Part shown: piece after piece, positions 1 to 9,248 of the stretch
Numbering within the stretch: position 1 is the stretch's first letter
Layout of the letters: every line of letters starts with the position of its first letter
Assembly: GCA_022749655.1 (NCBI GenBank)
Contig: CP094243.1
Coordinates: 496,001-560,000, forward strand
Origin: Xanthomonas phaseoli pv. phaseoli
Lineage (GTDB): Bacteria; Pseudomonadota; Gammaproteobacteria; Xanthomonadales; Xanthomonadaceae
DNA length: 64,000 bases
Reading direction: 5' to 3'
Position numbers and translations under genes: made by a program
Notes under the pieces: model-generated
Told to the model about the DNA's origin: nothing
The model's input: the letters and a program-made list of their open reading frames with translations, nothing else
Database searches by the model: none

Positions 1-383
1 TGCCCTTGCTTGCTGACGGCCTCGCACCCTGGCGTGCCGCTCTGCAGCACTGCGCCCAGCGACGCAGCCAGCCCACGATAGACACTGGTATGCAGTGCCA
101 GGTCCTCGAGATACGCGCGCAGCGCAGCCAGCGCGTCGAGCGAACTGGCGCGCGCGTGACTGGCAGCAGCCAGCGACAGGAAACGCCCGCTGTAGGCCGC
201 GGCAAACAACGACTCGCGGGTGGGGAAGCGCCGATACAGCGTGCCGATCCCGACGCCGGCGCGTTTTGCGACGTCTTCCATCGACGCTTCGGCACCGCGC
301 TCCAGGAAGACCTGCTCAGCTGCGGCGAGCAAGCGTTCGCGGTTTCGCTGGGCATCGGCGCGCAAGGGCGTATCGGCGGTCAA
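1..383 (-). CDS. TetR-family transcriptional regulator, 3' end outside window
   Basis: Reading the minus strand from about position 383 gives a TetR-type N-terminal helix-turn-helix: basic leader, then RNRERLLAAAEQVFLERGAE, MEDVAKRAGVGIGTLYRRFP and a following helix RESLFAAAYSGRF. These match the first three helices of TetR regulators; the ligand-binding C-terminal part is cut by the window edge. No ATG exists in frame upstream, so the TTG at 383 is the likeliest start, though a start slightly upstream is possible. The gene is divergent from the dehydrogenase at 468, and two palindromes lie between them, the usual layout for a repressor controlling itself and its neighbour. Confidence 0.8.
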   Translation of the reverse strand, partial: MTADTPLRADAQRNRERLLAAAEQVFLERGAEASMEDVAKRAGVGIGTLYRRFPTRESLFAAAYSGRFLSLAAASHARASSLDALAALRAYLEDLALHTSVYRGLAASLGAVLQSGTPGCEAVSKQG

Positions 384-408
384 CTGGCTCTTCCGGCGTG
401 ACTTGTGG

Positions 409-453
409 AAGTGGAGGCTACCTCCATATAATAAGTGGAGCAATCCTCCACTT
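409..453. promoter_or_regulatory. Twin palindromic operators between tetR and SDR gene
   Basis: Two inverted repeats lie side by side. The first is TGGAGG-CTA-CCTCCA at 412-426 and the second is AAGTGGAG-CAATC-CTCCACTT at 433-453. They share the half-site GTGGAG and sit just upstream of the dehydrogenase start at 468. Binding of the divergent TetR regulator is inferred from position and symmetry. Confidence 0.6.
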
Positions 454-467
454 ATCAGGGAAGCACA

Positions 468-1211
468 ATGGGCAAGCGATTCGAAGGCAAGGTGGTCGTG
501 GTCACCGGGGGCACCGACGGTATCGGGCTGGTGACGGCGAAGGCGTTTTCGGCCGAGGGCGCGCAGGTCTACATCACCGGGCGGCGGCAGGACCGGCTGG
601 ACGCTGCGGTGGCGGAGATCGGCGGCGGCGCGGCGGGCGTGCAGGGCGATGTCGGCGTGCCCGAGGACCTGGACCGGCTCTATGCGCGCATCCAGCAGGA
701 GCACGGCCGGCTGGATGTCGTCTTCGCCAACGCGGGCGTTTCCGAGTCGGCCGCGCTGGGCGAGATCGACATCGCGCACCTGGAGCGCCTGCTGGCGACC
801 AACATCAAGGGCACGGTCTTCACCGTGCAGAAGGCGCTGCCGCTGATGGCCAGCGGTGGGGCTGTGATCCTGGCCGGCTCCGTGGCGGGCAGCAAGGGCA
901 TCGGCGCGCTCTCGGTCTACAGCGCCACCAAGGCGGCCATCCGCTCGTTCGCCCGCACCTGGACGAGCGACCTGAAAAGCCGCGGCATCCGCGTGAACGT
1001 GATGTCGCCCGGCATGGTGCACACACCGGCCATGCAGACCTACCTGGACGCCAATGCAGGAGCCGAGGACGCGTTCAAGCAGATGATTCCGTTCGGGCGT
1101 TTGGGCGATGCCGAAGAGATCGCCGAGGCGGTGCTGTTCCTGGCCTCGGATGCGTCCAGCTTCATCGCGGGGCACGAGTTGTTTATCGATGGCGGGGTCA
1201 TGGCGATTTAG
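468..1211 (+). CDS. Short-chain dehydrogenase/reductase (SDR)
   Basis: A 247-residue classical SDR, an NAD(P)-dependent oxidoreductase of unknown substrate acting in the cytoplasm. Visible motifs are the nucleotide-binding TGGTDGIG at residues 13-20, NAG near 88-90, and the catalytic YSATK near 152. The C-terminus ends with the usual SSFIAGHELFIDGG segment. The ATG at 468 is preferred over an in-frame GTG at 435 because it follows an AGGGA ribosome binding site and because 435 falls inside the second operator palindrome. Control by the divergent TetR protein is likely. Such TetR/SDR pairs often handle quinones, aldehydes or other small electrophiles, but nothing in this sequence fixes the substrate. 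Confidence 0.9.
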   Translation: MGKRFEGKVVVVTGGTDGIGLVTAKAFSAEGAQVYITGRRQDRLDAAVAEIGGGAAGVQGDVGVPEDLDRLYARIQQEHGRLDVVFANAGVSESAALGEIDIAHLERLLATNIKGTVFTVQKALPLMASGGAVILAGSVAGSKGIGALSVYSATKAAIRSFARTWTSDLKSRGIRVNVMSPGMVHTPAMQTYLDANAGAEDAFKQMIPFGRLGDAEEIAEAVLFLASDASSFIAGHELFIDGGVMAI

Positions 1212-1575
1212 GCCGCCTGCAAGAGCGCTGCGATCAGCCAGAGCGACCGCGCGCTCGACCGCGCGCAGGTGACGGTTGTCGCCATGTTGGCGGGCAACGT
1301 GGCCGGGCTCACTTCTTCGGTGGCCTTGTCCAATGGTTGCCGCCGATCCGGGGACTCCGGCATCGCGTCGCCACGCCATGTCGCCTTGCGCGCTGGCCGT
1401 GCGGCGCAACACGGAGGGCCGATCGATCTGCTCCAGCGTGGCGATGAGCCTGCAGCGCGATCTTGGGTGACACCTGAGCGCGGTTTTTTTGCGGTTTCCT
1501 GCCTGTGCCATGTCGCGCGCTCCAGTCGCCTGAAGAACGGTCGTCATCAGCGCTGGAATGTCTTCCAACGATCGA
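1212..1575. other. Intergenic stretch without a convincing gene
   Basis: Lies between the convergent SDR gene and the exported-protein gene. Several overlapping frames stay open because of high GC, but none shows a ribosome binding site or recognisable protein features. Confidence 0.4.
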
Positions 1576-2400
1576 TCACGACGCCGAACGCGCGACCGTG
1601 CAGTGCTGAGCCACGCACACGATGGCGGTGATTGTGCCGCCTGCGCCCGCAGCCCCCGCGTCGCTCACGGTGCCGCCAAGGCGTTGCATGTGCGCCACCA
1701 TCGGGGCCAGGTTGTCGCCCCCGTTGTTGGTCCAGGTGCCAGAGAGTTCGCTGGCTTGGCCCGGAATCGATTGGCCCGCTGCTGTTCTTTCGCTACCGGG
1801 TTCGGATTTTCCGTTGGCCCGATTCACATCAACGATCACGCCGACATAGGAGCCGTCCTTGAAGACAACCCTGAAAAGCAGGTTTGCCCGATGCGGGTTG
1901 GCCAGCGACGCCGTGGTCCCGGAGCCTGTGACCTGTTTTATCAGCGAGCTGCTGCCCGTGGCAGATTCAACCATGGCCCTCAGATTTGCATCGGTGACGT
2001 AATCGTATGCGCTTTTCTCGCGTGCAAGAGAATTCAATCCCAGCATCTCGATCGGGATATTGTAGATAGGTCGAATGGTGCCCGCGCCGATCACGTGGAA
2101 CGTGTGCGCATTCGCGACCTGTCGTGTCGCTCCCGTTGATGGCCTCTGCTGCGGCACGACGGGTGTCGGTGGAGTTTTCACCGCTGCCGGCACTGTGTCG
2201 CCGTCCGATCCAACGGACCACTGTTGAACCAGGTTATCTTTTACGTTGTAGACGATGTGGGTGCCAGGTCCCCTGCCCACCGCTTCAGCACGAAAATCGC
2301 TGTCTACTCGGCAAGTGTCGCACCGGATTGCAACGGCCTCGGCCCACGTCGAGACAACGGCACATCCTGTCGCCAGCACCGCTATCCATATGTGCTTCAC
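1576..2400 (-). CDS. Exported protein of unknown function
   Basis: About 274 residues starting at GTG 2400, which follows a GGAGA ribosome binding site. The N-terminus (VKHIWIAVLATGCAVVSTWAEA) is a plausible Sec signal peptide, followed by the motif RCDTCRVDSDF with two closely spaced cysteines. The middle contains a region rich in threonine and proline, and the C-terminal third contains two possible beta-hairpin segments. I do not recognise the family. Location is probably periplasmic or secreted. It stands alone with no operon partner; IS copy 1 and the small gene it interrupts lie immediately upstream. Confidence 0.6.
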   Translation of the reverse strand: MKHIWIAVLATGCAVVSTWAEAVAIRCDTCRVDSDFRAEAVGRGPGTHIVYNVKDNLVQQWSVGSDGDTVPAAVKTPPTPVVPQQRPSTGATRQVANAHTFHVIGAGTIRPIYNIPIEMLGLNSLAREKSAYDYVTDANLRAMVESATGSSSLIKQVTGSGTTASLANPHRANLLFRVVFKDGSYVGVIVDVNRANGKSEPGSERTAAGQSIPGQASELSGTWTNNGGDNLAPMVAHMQRLGGTVSDAGAAGAGGTITAIVCVAQHCTVARSAS

Positions 2401-2764
2401 GTTATCTCCGTACTTTGCGAAGGCAGTTCGACAGCGTATTTGAGCGGGTGTTTTGTCGCAACAGGTTCGCACGTGACGCGTTGTCGGGCTTGGCGGATAG
2501 ACAAGCGCGACGGACGATACATCAATGCCTAGCTAGGTCATCAGCACGCGTCGGTCGCATGCAGAAGTTGTTTGCAGTGACATGCGCTGGATGCACGGCC
2601 CAATTGGTGAACTTCATCAACGCATCTTCCACGGCCTCCTCCATGGAACCCCCGTCCCGCAGAGCCAAAACGTGCTGCCATCTTCTTCGATCACGCGGTA
2701 ATCCCCCGCCCATTAGCAGACGCCAGAAGTGGAATTTTCTCGTATCCTTTCTCGAGGAGGTTCC

Positions 2765-3031
2765 ATGAAGAAGTCCCGCTTTACCGACAGCCAGATCATC
2801 GCCGTGCTCAAGCAGGCCCAGGCCGGTGCGCCCGTGCCGGAGCTGTGCCGCGAGCACGGCATCAGCTCGGCCACGTTCTACAAGTGGCGCAGCAAGTTCG
2901 GCGGCATGGACGTGTCCATGGTCGCGCGCATGAAGGAGCTGGAGGAGGAGAACCGCCGGCTCAAGAAGATGTACGCCGAGGCGCAGCTCAGTACCGACCT
3001 GCTGAAGGAAGCGCTCGCAAAAAAATGGTGA
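2765..3031 (+). CDS. IS3-family transposase OrfA, copy 1
   Basis: An 88-residue DNA-binding protein with the start ATG 2765 behind a GAGGAGG ribosome binding site. It has a helix-turn-helix ([19 protein letters not shown], then [14 protein letters not shown]) and a C-terminal leucine-zipper-like coiled coil ([17 protein letters not shown]). It ends at TGA directly after the A7 run at about 3019-3025. A -1 slip on this run would fuse OrfA to OrfB, the normal way IS3 elements make active OrfAB transposase. Confidence 0.92.
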   Translation: MKKSRFTDSQIIAVLKQAQAGAPVPELCREHGISSATFYKWRSKFGGMDVSMVARMKELEEENRRLKKMYAEAQLSTDLLKEALAKKW

Positions 3032-3852
3032 GGCCATCTCAGCGACGCGAGATGGCCCAATCGGCAGTCACGAGCGGGCGTACGAACATCCGCCACGCCT
3101 GCCAGGCCTTCGCGGTGAGCGAGACCTGCTTCCGCTACCAGGCCAAGGCCAGCGAGCAGAACGCCCGGATCGCCGACTGGCTGGTCCGCCTGACGACCGC
3201 CCATCGCGACTGGGGCTTTGGCCTGTGCTACCTGTACCTGCGCAACGTGAAGGGCTTTGGCTGGAATCACAAGCGGGTCTACCGGATCTACCGCGAGCTG
3301 GAGTTGAACCTGCGGATCAAGCCGAGGAAGCGGCTGGTGCGTGAGCGGCCCGAGCCTCTGGCGGTGCCGGAGGCTATCAACCAGGTCTGGTCGATGGACT
3401 TCATGCACGACCAGTTGGCCGACGGCCGCAGCTTCCGGCTGTTCAATGTGCTCGACGACTTCAATCGCGAGGGGCTGGGGATCGAGGTGGATCTGTCGCT
3501 GCCGTCAGCCCGTGTGATCCGATCGCTGGAGCAGATCATCGAGTGGCGCGGCAAGCCCGCCGTGATCCGCTGCGACAACGGCCCTGAATACATCAGTGGC
3601 GCGTTGCTGTCCTGGGCGCAGCGGCATGGTATCCGGGTCGAGCACATCCAGCCGGGCAAGCCACAGCAGAACGCCTACGTTGAACGCTACAACCGCACCA
3701 TCCGCTACGCCTGGCTCGCCCAAACCCTGTTCGACACCATCGACCAGGTGCAGGACAAAGCCACCCGCTGGCTATGGACGTACAACCACGAGCGTCCGAA
3801 TATGGCGCTCGGCGGCATCACGCCTGCCATGAAGTTGGCGATGGCCGCTTAG
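3026..3852 (+). CDS. IS3-family transposase OrfB (DDE integrase), copy 1
   Basis: The catalytic half of the transposase, read in the -1 frame after the A7 slip site or from the ATG that follows it. It contains an HTH_21-like N-terminal region and the rve integrase core with the DDE residues visible in [21 protein letters not shown] and [12 protein letters not shown]. The C-terminus carries [14 protein letters not shown]. The copies at 32.4 and 45.3 kb appear identical by eye over this region. Confidence 0.92.
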
Positions 3853-3893
3853 CTCCACTTCTGGCGACCGCTAGAAGTGGGGGATTACCACGC

Positions 3894-4281
3894 CAAGGCT
3901 ACTTTCGACTTCTTTGTAGCCGGGCCAAACTTCTGCTGCGGGACATAATTCGAAGACACGGAATTCTGCATGGGAGGCATCGCTCAAGGTAACTTCAAAC
4001 CCTTCGCCGCAGCGGACGACGCGGACCAGATAGGGGTGCGAGATCTGGATATGGTCTACAAGCGACACGTTGGTACTCGGCGGTCGGAGAATCGCCAGGT
4101 GTCTGTTCCATGGCGTCGTCCCTTCAGACGCAGCACTACCAGAGCGATCAACCCGGCCAGAGGCGTTGTTATCTCGCTCAAAAGTACATCAGGGCTGCGC
4201 GCCATGGATCATGGCGGCTCCTTGACCTCCCATACATCCCCACCCGCCATCCTCGCTGCAGCCTCAACTGGAGAATGCACG
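3894..4281. other. Region upstream of lipoprotein gene
   Basis: The left half is the 5' part of the small minus-strand gene broken by IS copy 1. From about 4069 to 4281 no gene is evident; it should hold the divergent promoters for that gene and for the lipoprotein at 4282. Confidence 0.35.
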
Positions 4282-4614
4282 ATGATGAAGTGGATGGGCA
4301 CCGCGCTGGCCGCGGCACTGTTGATGAGCGGTTGCGCCAAGGTGGAAGGCGAGAAGTTCGTTGGGCATTGGGTCAACCTGCAGTCGCAGGACGAGACGAT
4401 GGACATCGAGCGCAATGGCGAGACCTTCATGGTGCGCAGCACCACGCCGAAGTTCTTCAGCCGCCAGCCCAAGACCGAGAGCTACCCGGCGGTCTACAAG
4501 GACGGCGCGCTGCAGGTGACCAACGATGGCGAGACGGTGAACTTCGCCATCGACGAAAGCAACGGCCATCTCAACACCGGTGGAGAGCAGTACGAGCGCG
4601 TGCCGGCCAAATAA
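4282..4614 (+). CDS. Small predicted lipoprotein
   Basis: A 110-residue protein starting at the first of two consecutive ATG codons, after GGAG in the leader. The N-terminus MMKWMGTALAAALLMSGCAK has a clear lipobox, so cysteine 18 should be lipidated and the protein anchored in the membrane facing the periplasm. The mature part (FVGHWVNLQSQDETMDIERN, then several short beta-strand-like segments) resembles small one-domain beta-rich lipoproteins that are common in Xanthomonas. It is monocistronic. No specific function can be assigned. Confidence 0.75.
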   Translation: MMKWMGTALAAALLMSGCAKVEGEKFVGHWVNLQSQDETMDIERNGETFMVRSTTPKFFSRQPKTESYPAVYKDGALQVTNDGETVNFAIDESNGHLNTGGEQYERVPAK

Positions 4615-4873
4615 GGGCAGCGAACAAAACGACGGCGCAGCCGCCAGGCGGGCGCGGCCGGTGCTCGGAATCGGCATGTAGCACTCGTCCACTGCGGTTT
4701 TGAGCGCGCTGTCCGCGCCCACCTGACGATTGCTCGCCACGTGGTGTAAGCCGCTCCAAGGCCGCAGTTGTCACCGGCGCCCGCGTGTAACCCTTGACGG
4801 TCGCGCGGGCGCTCGGTCTTTCGATGCGGGTGAACGCGCTAAAAGCGAGCTGGAGCAGCGCGCTGTTTTCGAG

Positions 4874-6853
4874 ATGGCTGCAGGGTGTTGCAGGCGTATA
4901 GGATCACGGCCTTGTTCAAGGCCGTGCAATGCGCATCCATTCAAGCCACTTCCCCCTTTTTGCTTTGCGCGTGCGTCGGTCTTGGCGGTGGTGCTCGCAC
5001 TGTTCGCAGGTCAAGGGTTCGCGCAATCCAGTCGCGGCCCGACCTACGTTGCCCCGACGCCGACGGTTGCGCCGCCGGTGGACCGCGCCTTTGCCGGGGT
5101 GATGCGCGCGGACGTGGATGCCACCGACGTCGCGCGCCGCATCTTCACTGTGCACCAGCAGATACCGGTAGACGCCAGCGGTGCCGTGACGTTGCTGTAT
5201 CCACGTTGGGAGGCTGCCAGCCATGGGCCGAGTCTGACGGTGACCGATCTTGCCGGCCTGGAGGTCAGCGCAGCGGGCCGCCGCCTGGCATGGCGGCGCG
5301 ATGCCTACGAACCGCATGCCTTCCATGTAGATGTGCCGGCCGGTGTGCAGCAGATTGAGGTGCGGTTCCAGATGCTGGCCGGCGGCGAGTTGCTGACACG
5401 CGACATCGTGTCGGTGCCCTGGCAGCGGTTGGTGCTGTATCCGGCCGGGTGGTATGCCCGCAACATTGCGGTGGCCGCCATGCTGACGCTGCCGGACGGG
5501 CTGCGACCGTTCAGTGCGTTGGACGTGGAGCGCGTGCGCGGCATGCACTACGCCTTCAAGACGACATCGCTGGAAACGCTGCTGGACACGCCGGTGCTTG
5601 CCGGCAGATTTGCCGCGCAGCTGCCGCTGACCGGGGCGGTGTCGCTGGATATCGTGGCGCAGCGGCCCGCCGACCTGCAGGTGCCGCCCGCACGTGTGGC
5701 CGAACTCCGTTCGCTGCTTGCGCAGCTAGGCGCGGTGTTCGGTCCGCCACCGTTTGCGCGTTACGCCATCCTGGCGCGGCTGAGCGACGAAGGCGCTTCC
5801 GGCGGCACCGAGCATCGCGCCTCCAGCGAGAACGGTCTGGCGTCGTCGCATTTCCAGGACTGGCCGGGCCAACTCCTCTCGCGCGACCTGATTGCGCACG
5901 AAATCGTGCATGCCTGGAACGGCTTTTACCGGACGCCTGCCGATCTATGGGCACCCACGCCGAACGTGCCGGTCTCCGGAAGCCTGTTGTGGATGTACGA
6001 AGGACAGACCGAGTTCTGGGGACGGGTGCTGGCGACGCGGGCCGGCCAGTTCACGCCCGATGAGGTGCGCGACCGCCTGGCGCTGGAAGCGGCGGAGATC
6101 GCAACGCGGCCCGGCCGGGCATGGCGCTCTTTAGCCGACGACGTGCACTACCCGGCTTTCATGTTGCGCCAGCCGGTGGCGTGGCGCGATTGGCAGCGCC
6201 GGCGCGATTACTACGCCGAAGGCGTGATGCTGTGGCTGGCGGTGGATGCCGAACTGCGCGCGCGCAGCGGCGGCAAGCGCAGCATCGACGATTTCGCGCA
6301 GCGCTTCTTCGCCGGGGCCGCCCCGGACGCGCCCACGCGCACCTATACGTTCGAGGACATCTGCGCCACCTTGCATGCCGTGGCGCCAGCGGACTGGGCA
6401 CGCTTCCTGCGCGGATGGATCGATGCCCACGACGAACTGGACACCACGCGCGGCCTGACCCAGCACGGTTGGTCGCTGGTCTACACCGACACGCCGACGG
6501 CGGCGTTCCGTGCCAGCGAAGACGAAGCTGGCGTTGCCGATCTCACCTACTCGATCGGATTGACGGCGCGCGCCGACGGCATGCTGCGCACGGTGGCCTG
6601 GAACGGCCCCGCCTTCGCCGCCGGGCTGCGGCCGGGCACGCGCGTGTCGACCGTCAATGGATCGCCGTTCTCGCAGGACGCGTTGCGCGATGCGGTGCGC
6701 GGCGCGGCACGCCGCCCCATCGTGTTGGGCATTGCGCAGGACGGGCAGCGCGCGGACGTGCAGATCCAGTACACCGGGCCGCTGCGCTACCCACGGCTGG
6801 AACGGCTGGCCGGGCGGCCCGATACCCTTGCCAGGCTGCTTGCGCCACGTTGA
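4874..6853 (+). CDS. M61-family glycyl aminopeptidase-like protease with PDZ domain
   Basis: About 659 residues. A signal peptide (ARASVLAVVLALFAGQGFAQ) precedes an M61 N-terminal beta domain. The catalytic zinc motif is HEIVHAWNG, followed by the conserved glutamate region MYEGQTEFWGR. The C-terminal part carries a PDZ domain (WNGPAFAAGLRPGTRVSTVN) expected to bind peptide C-termini. The protein is probably periplasmic or exported and should act on small peptides. The start is uncertain: ATG 4874 gives an unusually long basic stretch before the signal peptide, and no better in-frame ATG is present, so a missing base near the 5' end is possible. Confidence 0.85.
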   Translation: MAAGCCRRIGSRPCSRPCNAHPFKPLPPFCFARASVLAVVLALFAGQGFAQSSRGPTYVAPTPTVAPPVDRAFAGVMRADVDATDVARRIFTVHQQIPVDASGAVTLLYPRWEAASHGPSLTVTDLAGLEVSAAGRRLAWRRDAYEPHAFHVDVPAGVQQIEVRFQMLAGGELLTRDIVSVPWQRLVLYPAGWYARNIAVAAMLTLPDGLRPFSALDVERVRGMHYAFKTTSLETLLDTPVLAGRFAAQLPLTGAVSLDIVAQRPADLQVPPARVAELRSLLAQLGAVFGPPPFARYAILARLSDEGASGGTEHRASSENGLASSHFQDWPGQLLSRDLIAHEIVHAWNGFYRTPADLWAPTPNVPVSGSLLWMYEGQTEFWGRVLATRAGQFTPDEVRDRLALEAAEIATRPGRAWRSLADDVHYPAFMLRQPVAWRDWQRRRDYYAEGVMLWLAVDAELRARSGGKRSIDDFAQRFFAGAAPDAPTRTYTFEDICATLHAVAPADWARFLRGWIDAHDELDTTRGLTQHGWSLVYTDTPTAAFRASEDEAGVADLTYSIGLTARADGMLRTVAWNGPAFAAGLRPGTRVSTVNGSPFSQDALRDAVRGAARRPIVLGIAQDGQRADVQIQYTGPLRYPRLERLAGRPDTLARLLAPR

Positions 6854-7000
6854 GGCGATGGGGCCGGCGGCCGCCACCGGGTGTCACGTGCTCCACTGCG
6901 CCAGACCCTCTGCCCTTCGATGGCGCACAAGCCTTAGTGTGCGCTGGCGCGCCGGGTCCGGCGCTGCCAGCGCGTTCAATCCAGCAACCACGAGGGTGTC

Positions 7001-7099
7001 ATGAGCAAGGGGATGGACCAGAAGAAGAACCAGAAGAAAGAGCCGACCAAGACGCTGAAAGAAAAGCGCGCGGCCAAGCAGGAAAAGAGGGGCAAGTAA
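7001..7099 (+). CDS. Very small highly charged protein (32 residues)
   Basis: ATG 7001 follows a GAGGGTG ribosome binding site. The product is almost entirely lysine, glutamate, glutamine and arginine (MDQKKNQKKEPTKTLKEKRA) and is predicted to be a single charged helix. From memory similar short proteins occur in other xanthomonads, which would argue for a real gene. Function unknown; nucleic-acid or ribosome association is a guess from charge only. Confidence 0.6.
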   Translation: MSKGMDQKKNQKKEPTKTLKEKRAAKQEKRGK

Positions 7100-7198
7100 G
7101 CCGCCCGACCTGGTCGCAGGCGGACGAATTGGGGATGCCCAACCTCGCGCTTCGCGGATGACGCCGGACGGCGCCACTCCGCGAATGCTGCCAACCGC

Positions 7199-8586
7199 TC
7201 AGCGCGCGTGTTGCCCCTGGTCCTGCTGGGCGAGCGCGGCCTTGGCCAGCGCCGACAGCAATAACCTGGCTTTTTCCGGACGCACAACCTCGGCGTGGCC
7301 CACGTGCTCCACCGGGCTGGCTCCCTCGCGGTGCATGGGCGTTGGCTGGAACAGCAGGCGCGCGGTGCCGGGCAGCGCCGCCAGCAAGGTCAGCGGATCG
7401 TAGAGATTGAGCTTGGTCACCTGCGGCCAGATGGCGTCGAAGCTCATGGCAGCTTGCCGACCCGTTGCCGCAGCCTCTTGGGCTTCTGCCGTGACGAACG
7501 TACGGAAGAACCACGCCGAATCCAGGCCGGGGATCAGGTTGGCCTGGATGCCTTCCCACAGGCCTTTCAAGGCGTTTTTCTGGACATCGCGCAGGTACTC
7601 GCCCACCGGGTGGCCATTGCGTGCGATGCCTTCGTAGAACGCCGGCGGCACGGCGGCCCTGTAGGCAGCCTCCTTGCTCAGGATGCGCAGGGGAATGCCG
7701 AGTTGCTGCGCGCGGCGGTAGAGCGCACGGGCGGCGTGGATGTCGGTGGCGTTGTTGTAGGCGCGCGTATCCGGTTGCACGAGGCCATCGGCGTCTTTGG
7801 CCGGGTCGATGCCTCCCATGATGGTGATGGACGCGACCTTGTCCCGCACCAGATCGCCCGCCTCGGCAAGCAGGGCGCTGGCATCGGTCATTCCGGCGAT
7901 GACCACCATGCCGAGCTTGTGGGGCGAGCGCGCCAGGCGCTGACGCATCGCACGGACGCCATCGGTGTGCACCGCGTCCGGCGCCGCACGCAGCGCGGCT
8001 CCCTCGGCGAGGAATTTGGAATGCTCCCGGGCCTGCGTGGGCGTCATGGGATAGTCCTGGCCGCGCGCGACGCGCACATCCGGCAAAGCCAGGCGATCGA
8101 AGACACCTTTTGCCAGCTGCGCGCGTTGCGATCGCATGGCGGCATCGCCCAGGGTGACGACGACATCGGTCAGACGCAAAAAGCCTTCGACCTGCAGCTG
8201 CTTGGCGATGGTGTAGGTCACGACATCGTCGGGGTCCTTGTTCGGGTCGGTGAACAGCGCCGTGTCCAGCGGGAGCTGCGGCCGGTGCAGACGCAGCTCC
8301 CGCAGCACGGCCGCCTCGGTGGGCGTCAGCACGGGCGTGTCGGCGACGCCGAGTTCGGCCAGCATGCTGCGCTGGGCAGGCGTCAATCGCGCGGGCAGGC
8401 TCTGCGTGCGTCGGTGCCGTGGCGCGTCCGGGCGGGAGCACGGCCAATCATCGCCTGCAAGGCGTCCGGCGGCGCCGCGGCGGCGGAGGACTGTGCCTGC
8501 GCGGAGACGGGTGGAGGATCGCGCAGGTCAGCCGTCATGTCTGCGCTGGGCAAGCCGGTGGTGGAACGGATTGCGGTGGGCTGCAT
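7199..8586 (-). pseudogene. xopQ: XopQ type III effector, nucleoside-hydrolase-like, one frameshift
   Basis: The two parts add to 462 residues if one base is restored near 8405, matching the family length of about 464. The N-terminus (MQPTAIRSTTGLPSADMTAD) is the secretion region from ATG 8586. The second part is an inosine-uridine nucleoside hydrolase fold with the Asp-rich motif TDPNKDPDDVVTYT and the later ASITIMGGIDP. XopQ is delivered into plant cells by the Hrp2 T3SS; it suppresses immunity and is recognised in Nicotiana by Roq1. As read, translation stops after DARRACPRD, which would leave only the first 67 residues. Loss of a G in a CGGCAG-like sequence explains the shift, so a sequencing error is quite possible. 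Confidence 0.88.
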
Positions 8587-8940
8587 GGGAGGACCTCTGA
8601 GAGTGAACGGCGGTGCTGGCAGCGCCTGTTGGCAACACGACAGACCGGGCTCACGGCCATGCAGGCGCAACGCCGCGCGAAACAGTCGCGTGTCAGCGCT
8701 GACGCGTGCGTCAGTGGGCCGCGGCCCTGCGTGCGGCGCGATCGCGCGATCCAGCGGACGGCCAGGCGCGCAACGTTACCCACGTCCAACCCAGCGCCAT
8801 GGCGGCGTGGTGAATTCCTGTGTGCGGCGACGAAGCGTCACCGGCCAGCACGCCGCCGCATCGACCCAACCCGACGCCGGTGTTGGCGAGCAGCGCAGAC
8901 GCTGCGCCGACTTAGCAGCATGTGCTGGAAGCCGCCCGGA
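8587..8940. other. Intergenic region upstream of xopQ
   Basis: It should contain the xopQ promoter. I looked for a plant-inducible-promoter box (TTCGB, 15 bases, TTCGB) on the minus strand and did not find a good match. No gene is evident. Confidence 0.35.
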
Positions 8941-9231
8941 TCATGCCGCCAGCCGCTTGATCCGCGCCGGCAAGTCGCCCAGCGCGCGATGCGCCTGCTC
9001 CAGCTCGTCGTCGGCCTGCAGGCCAAGCCAGAAGCGCTCGAAGGTTCCCAACGCGGCGGCCAGACGCACGGCAGTGTCGGCAGTGATGCCGCGCTTGCCC
9101 AGCACGATTTCGTTGATACGGCGCGGCGGGACGCCGGTGGCGCGTGCCAGTGCGTTCTGGCTGATGCCCAGAGGCTGGAGAAACTCCTCAAGCAGAATTG
9201 CGCCAGGGTGGATATTGGGCAGGACCGTCAT
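8941..9231 (-). CDS. higA: HigA-type antitoxin
   Basis: A 96-residue protein of the HigA/VapI antidote family: short N-terminal strand, then an XRE-type helix-turn-helix (SQNALARATGVPPRRINEIV) and a C-terminal dimerisation segment (ALGTFERFWLGLQADDELEQ). It binds and neutralises HigB and represses the operon promoter. The start ATG 9231 lies 17 bases after the higB stop, the normal toxin-first order of higBA. The ORF is intact although the toxin reading frame upstream is shifted. Confidence 0.88.
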   Translation of the reverse strand: MTVLPNIHPGAILLEEFLQPLGISQNALARATGVPPRRINEIVLGKRGITADTAVRLAAALGTFERFWLGLQADDELEQAHRALGDLPARIKRLAA

Positions 9232-9248
9232 CGACAGATGCCTCGTGC

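Larger units (their letters stand above)
2697..3889 (+). mobile_element. IS3-family insertion sequence, copy 1 (1193 bp)
   Basis: Ends are GGTAATCCCCC at 2697 and its inverse GGGGGATTACC at 3879-3889. The 4-bp direct repeat ACGC flanks it (2693-2696 and 3890-3893), which fits a clean transposition. It carries orfA and orfB with an A7 slip site. Two further copies lie at 32385-33577 and 45215-46406. The transposase type and 4-bp duplication fit the IS407 group of the IS3 family. Confidence 0.92.
2617..4068 (-). pseudogene. Small unknown gene interrupted by IS copy 1
   Basis: The N-terminal 59 codons (GTG at 4068; VRVVRCGEGFEVTLSD, VFELCPAAEVWPGYKEVESS) run into the IS at 3889, where the IS itself supplies the stop. 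Removing the 1193-bp IS and one ACGC duplicate joins this in frame to [20 protein letters not shown] and a stop at 2617-2619, giving an intact 84-residue protein. A second frame near 2522-2644 ([19 protein letters not shown]) also looks protein-like, so the true C-terminus could lie in that frame if a base is missing. Function unknown. Confidence 0.55.

Noticed and set aside
8587..8940. PIP box upstream of xopQ
   Set aside because: Single TTCG-like half-sites occur, but no pair with 15-base spacing was found by eye.
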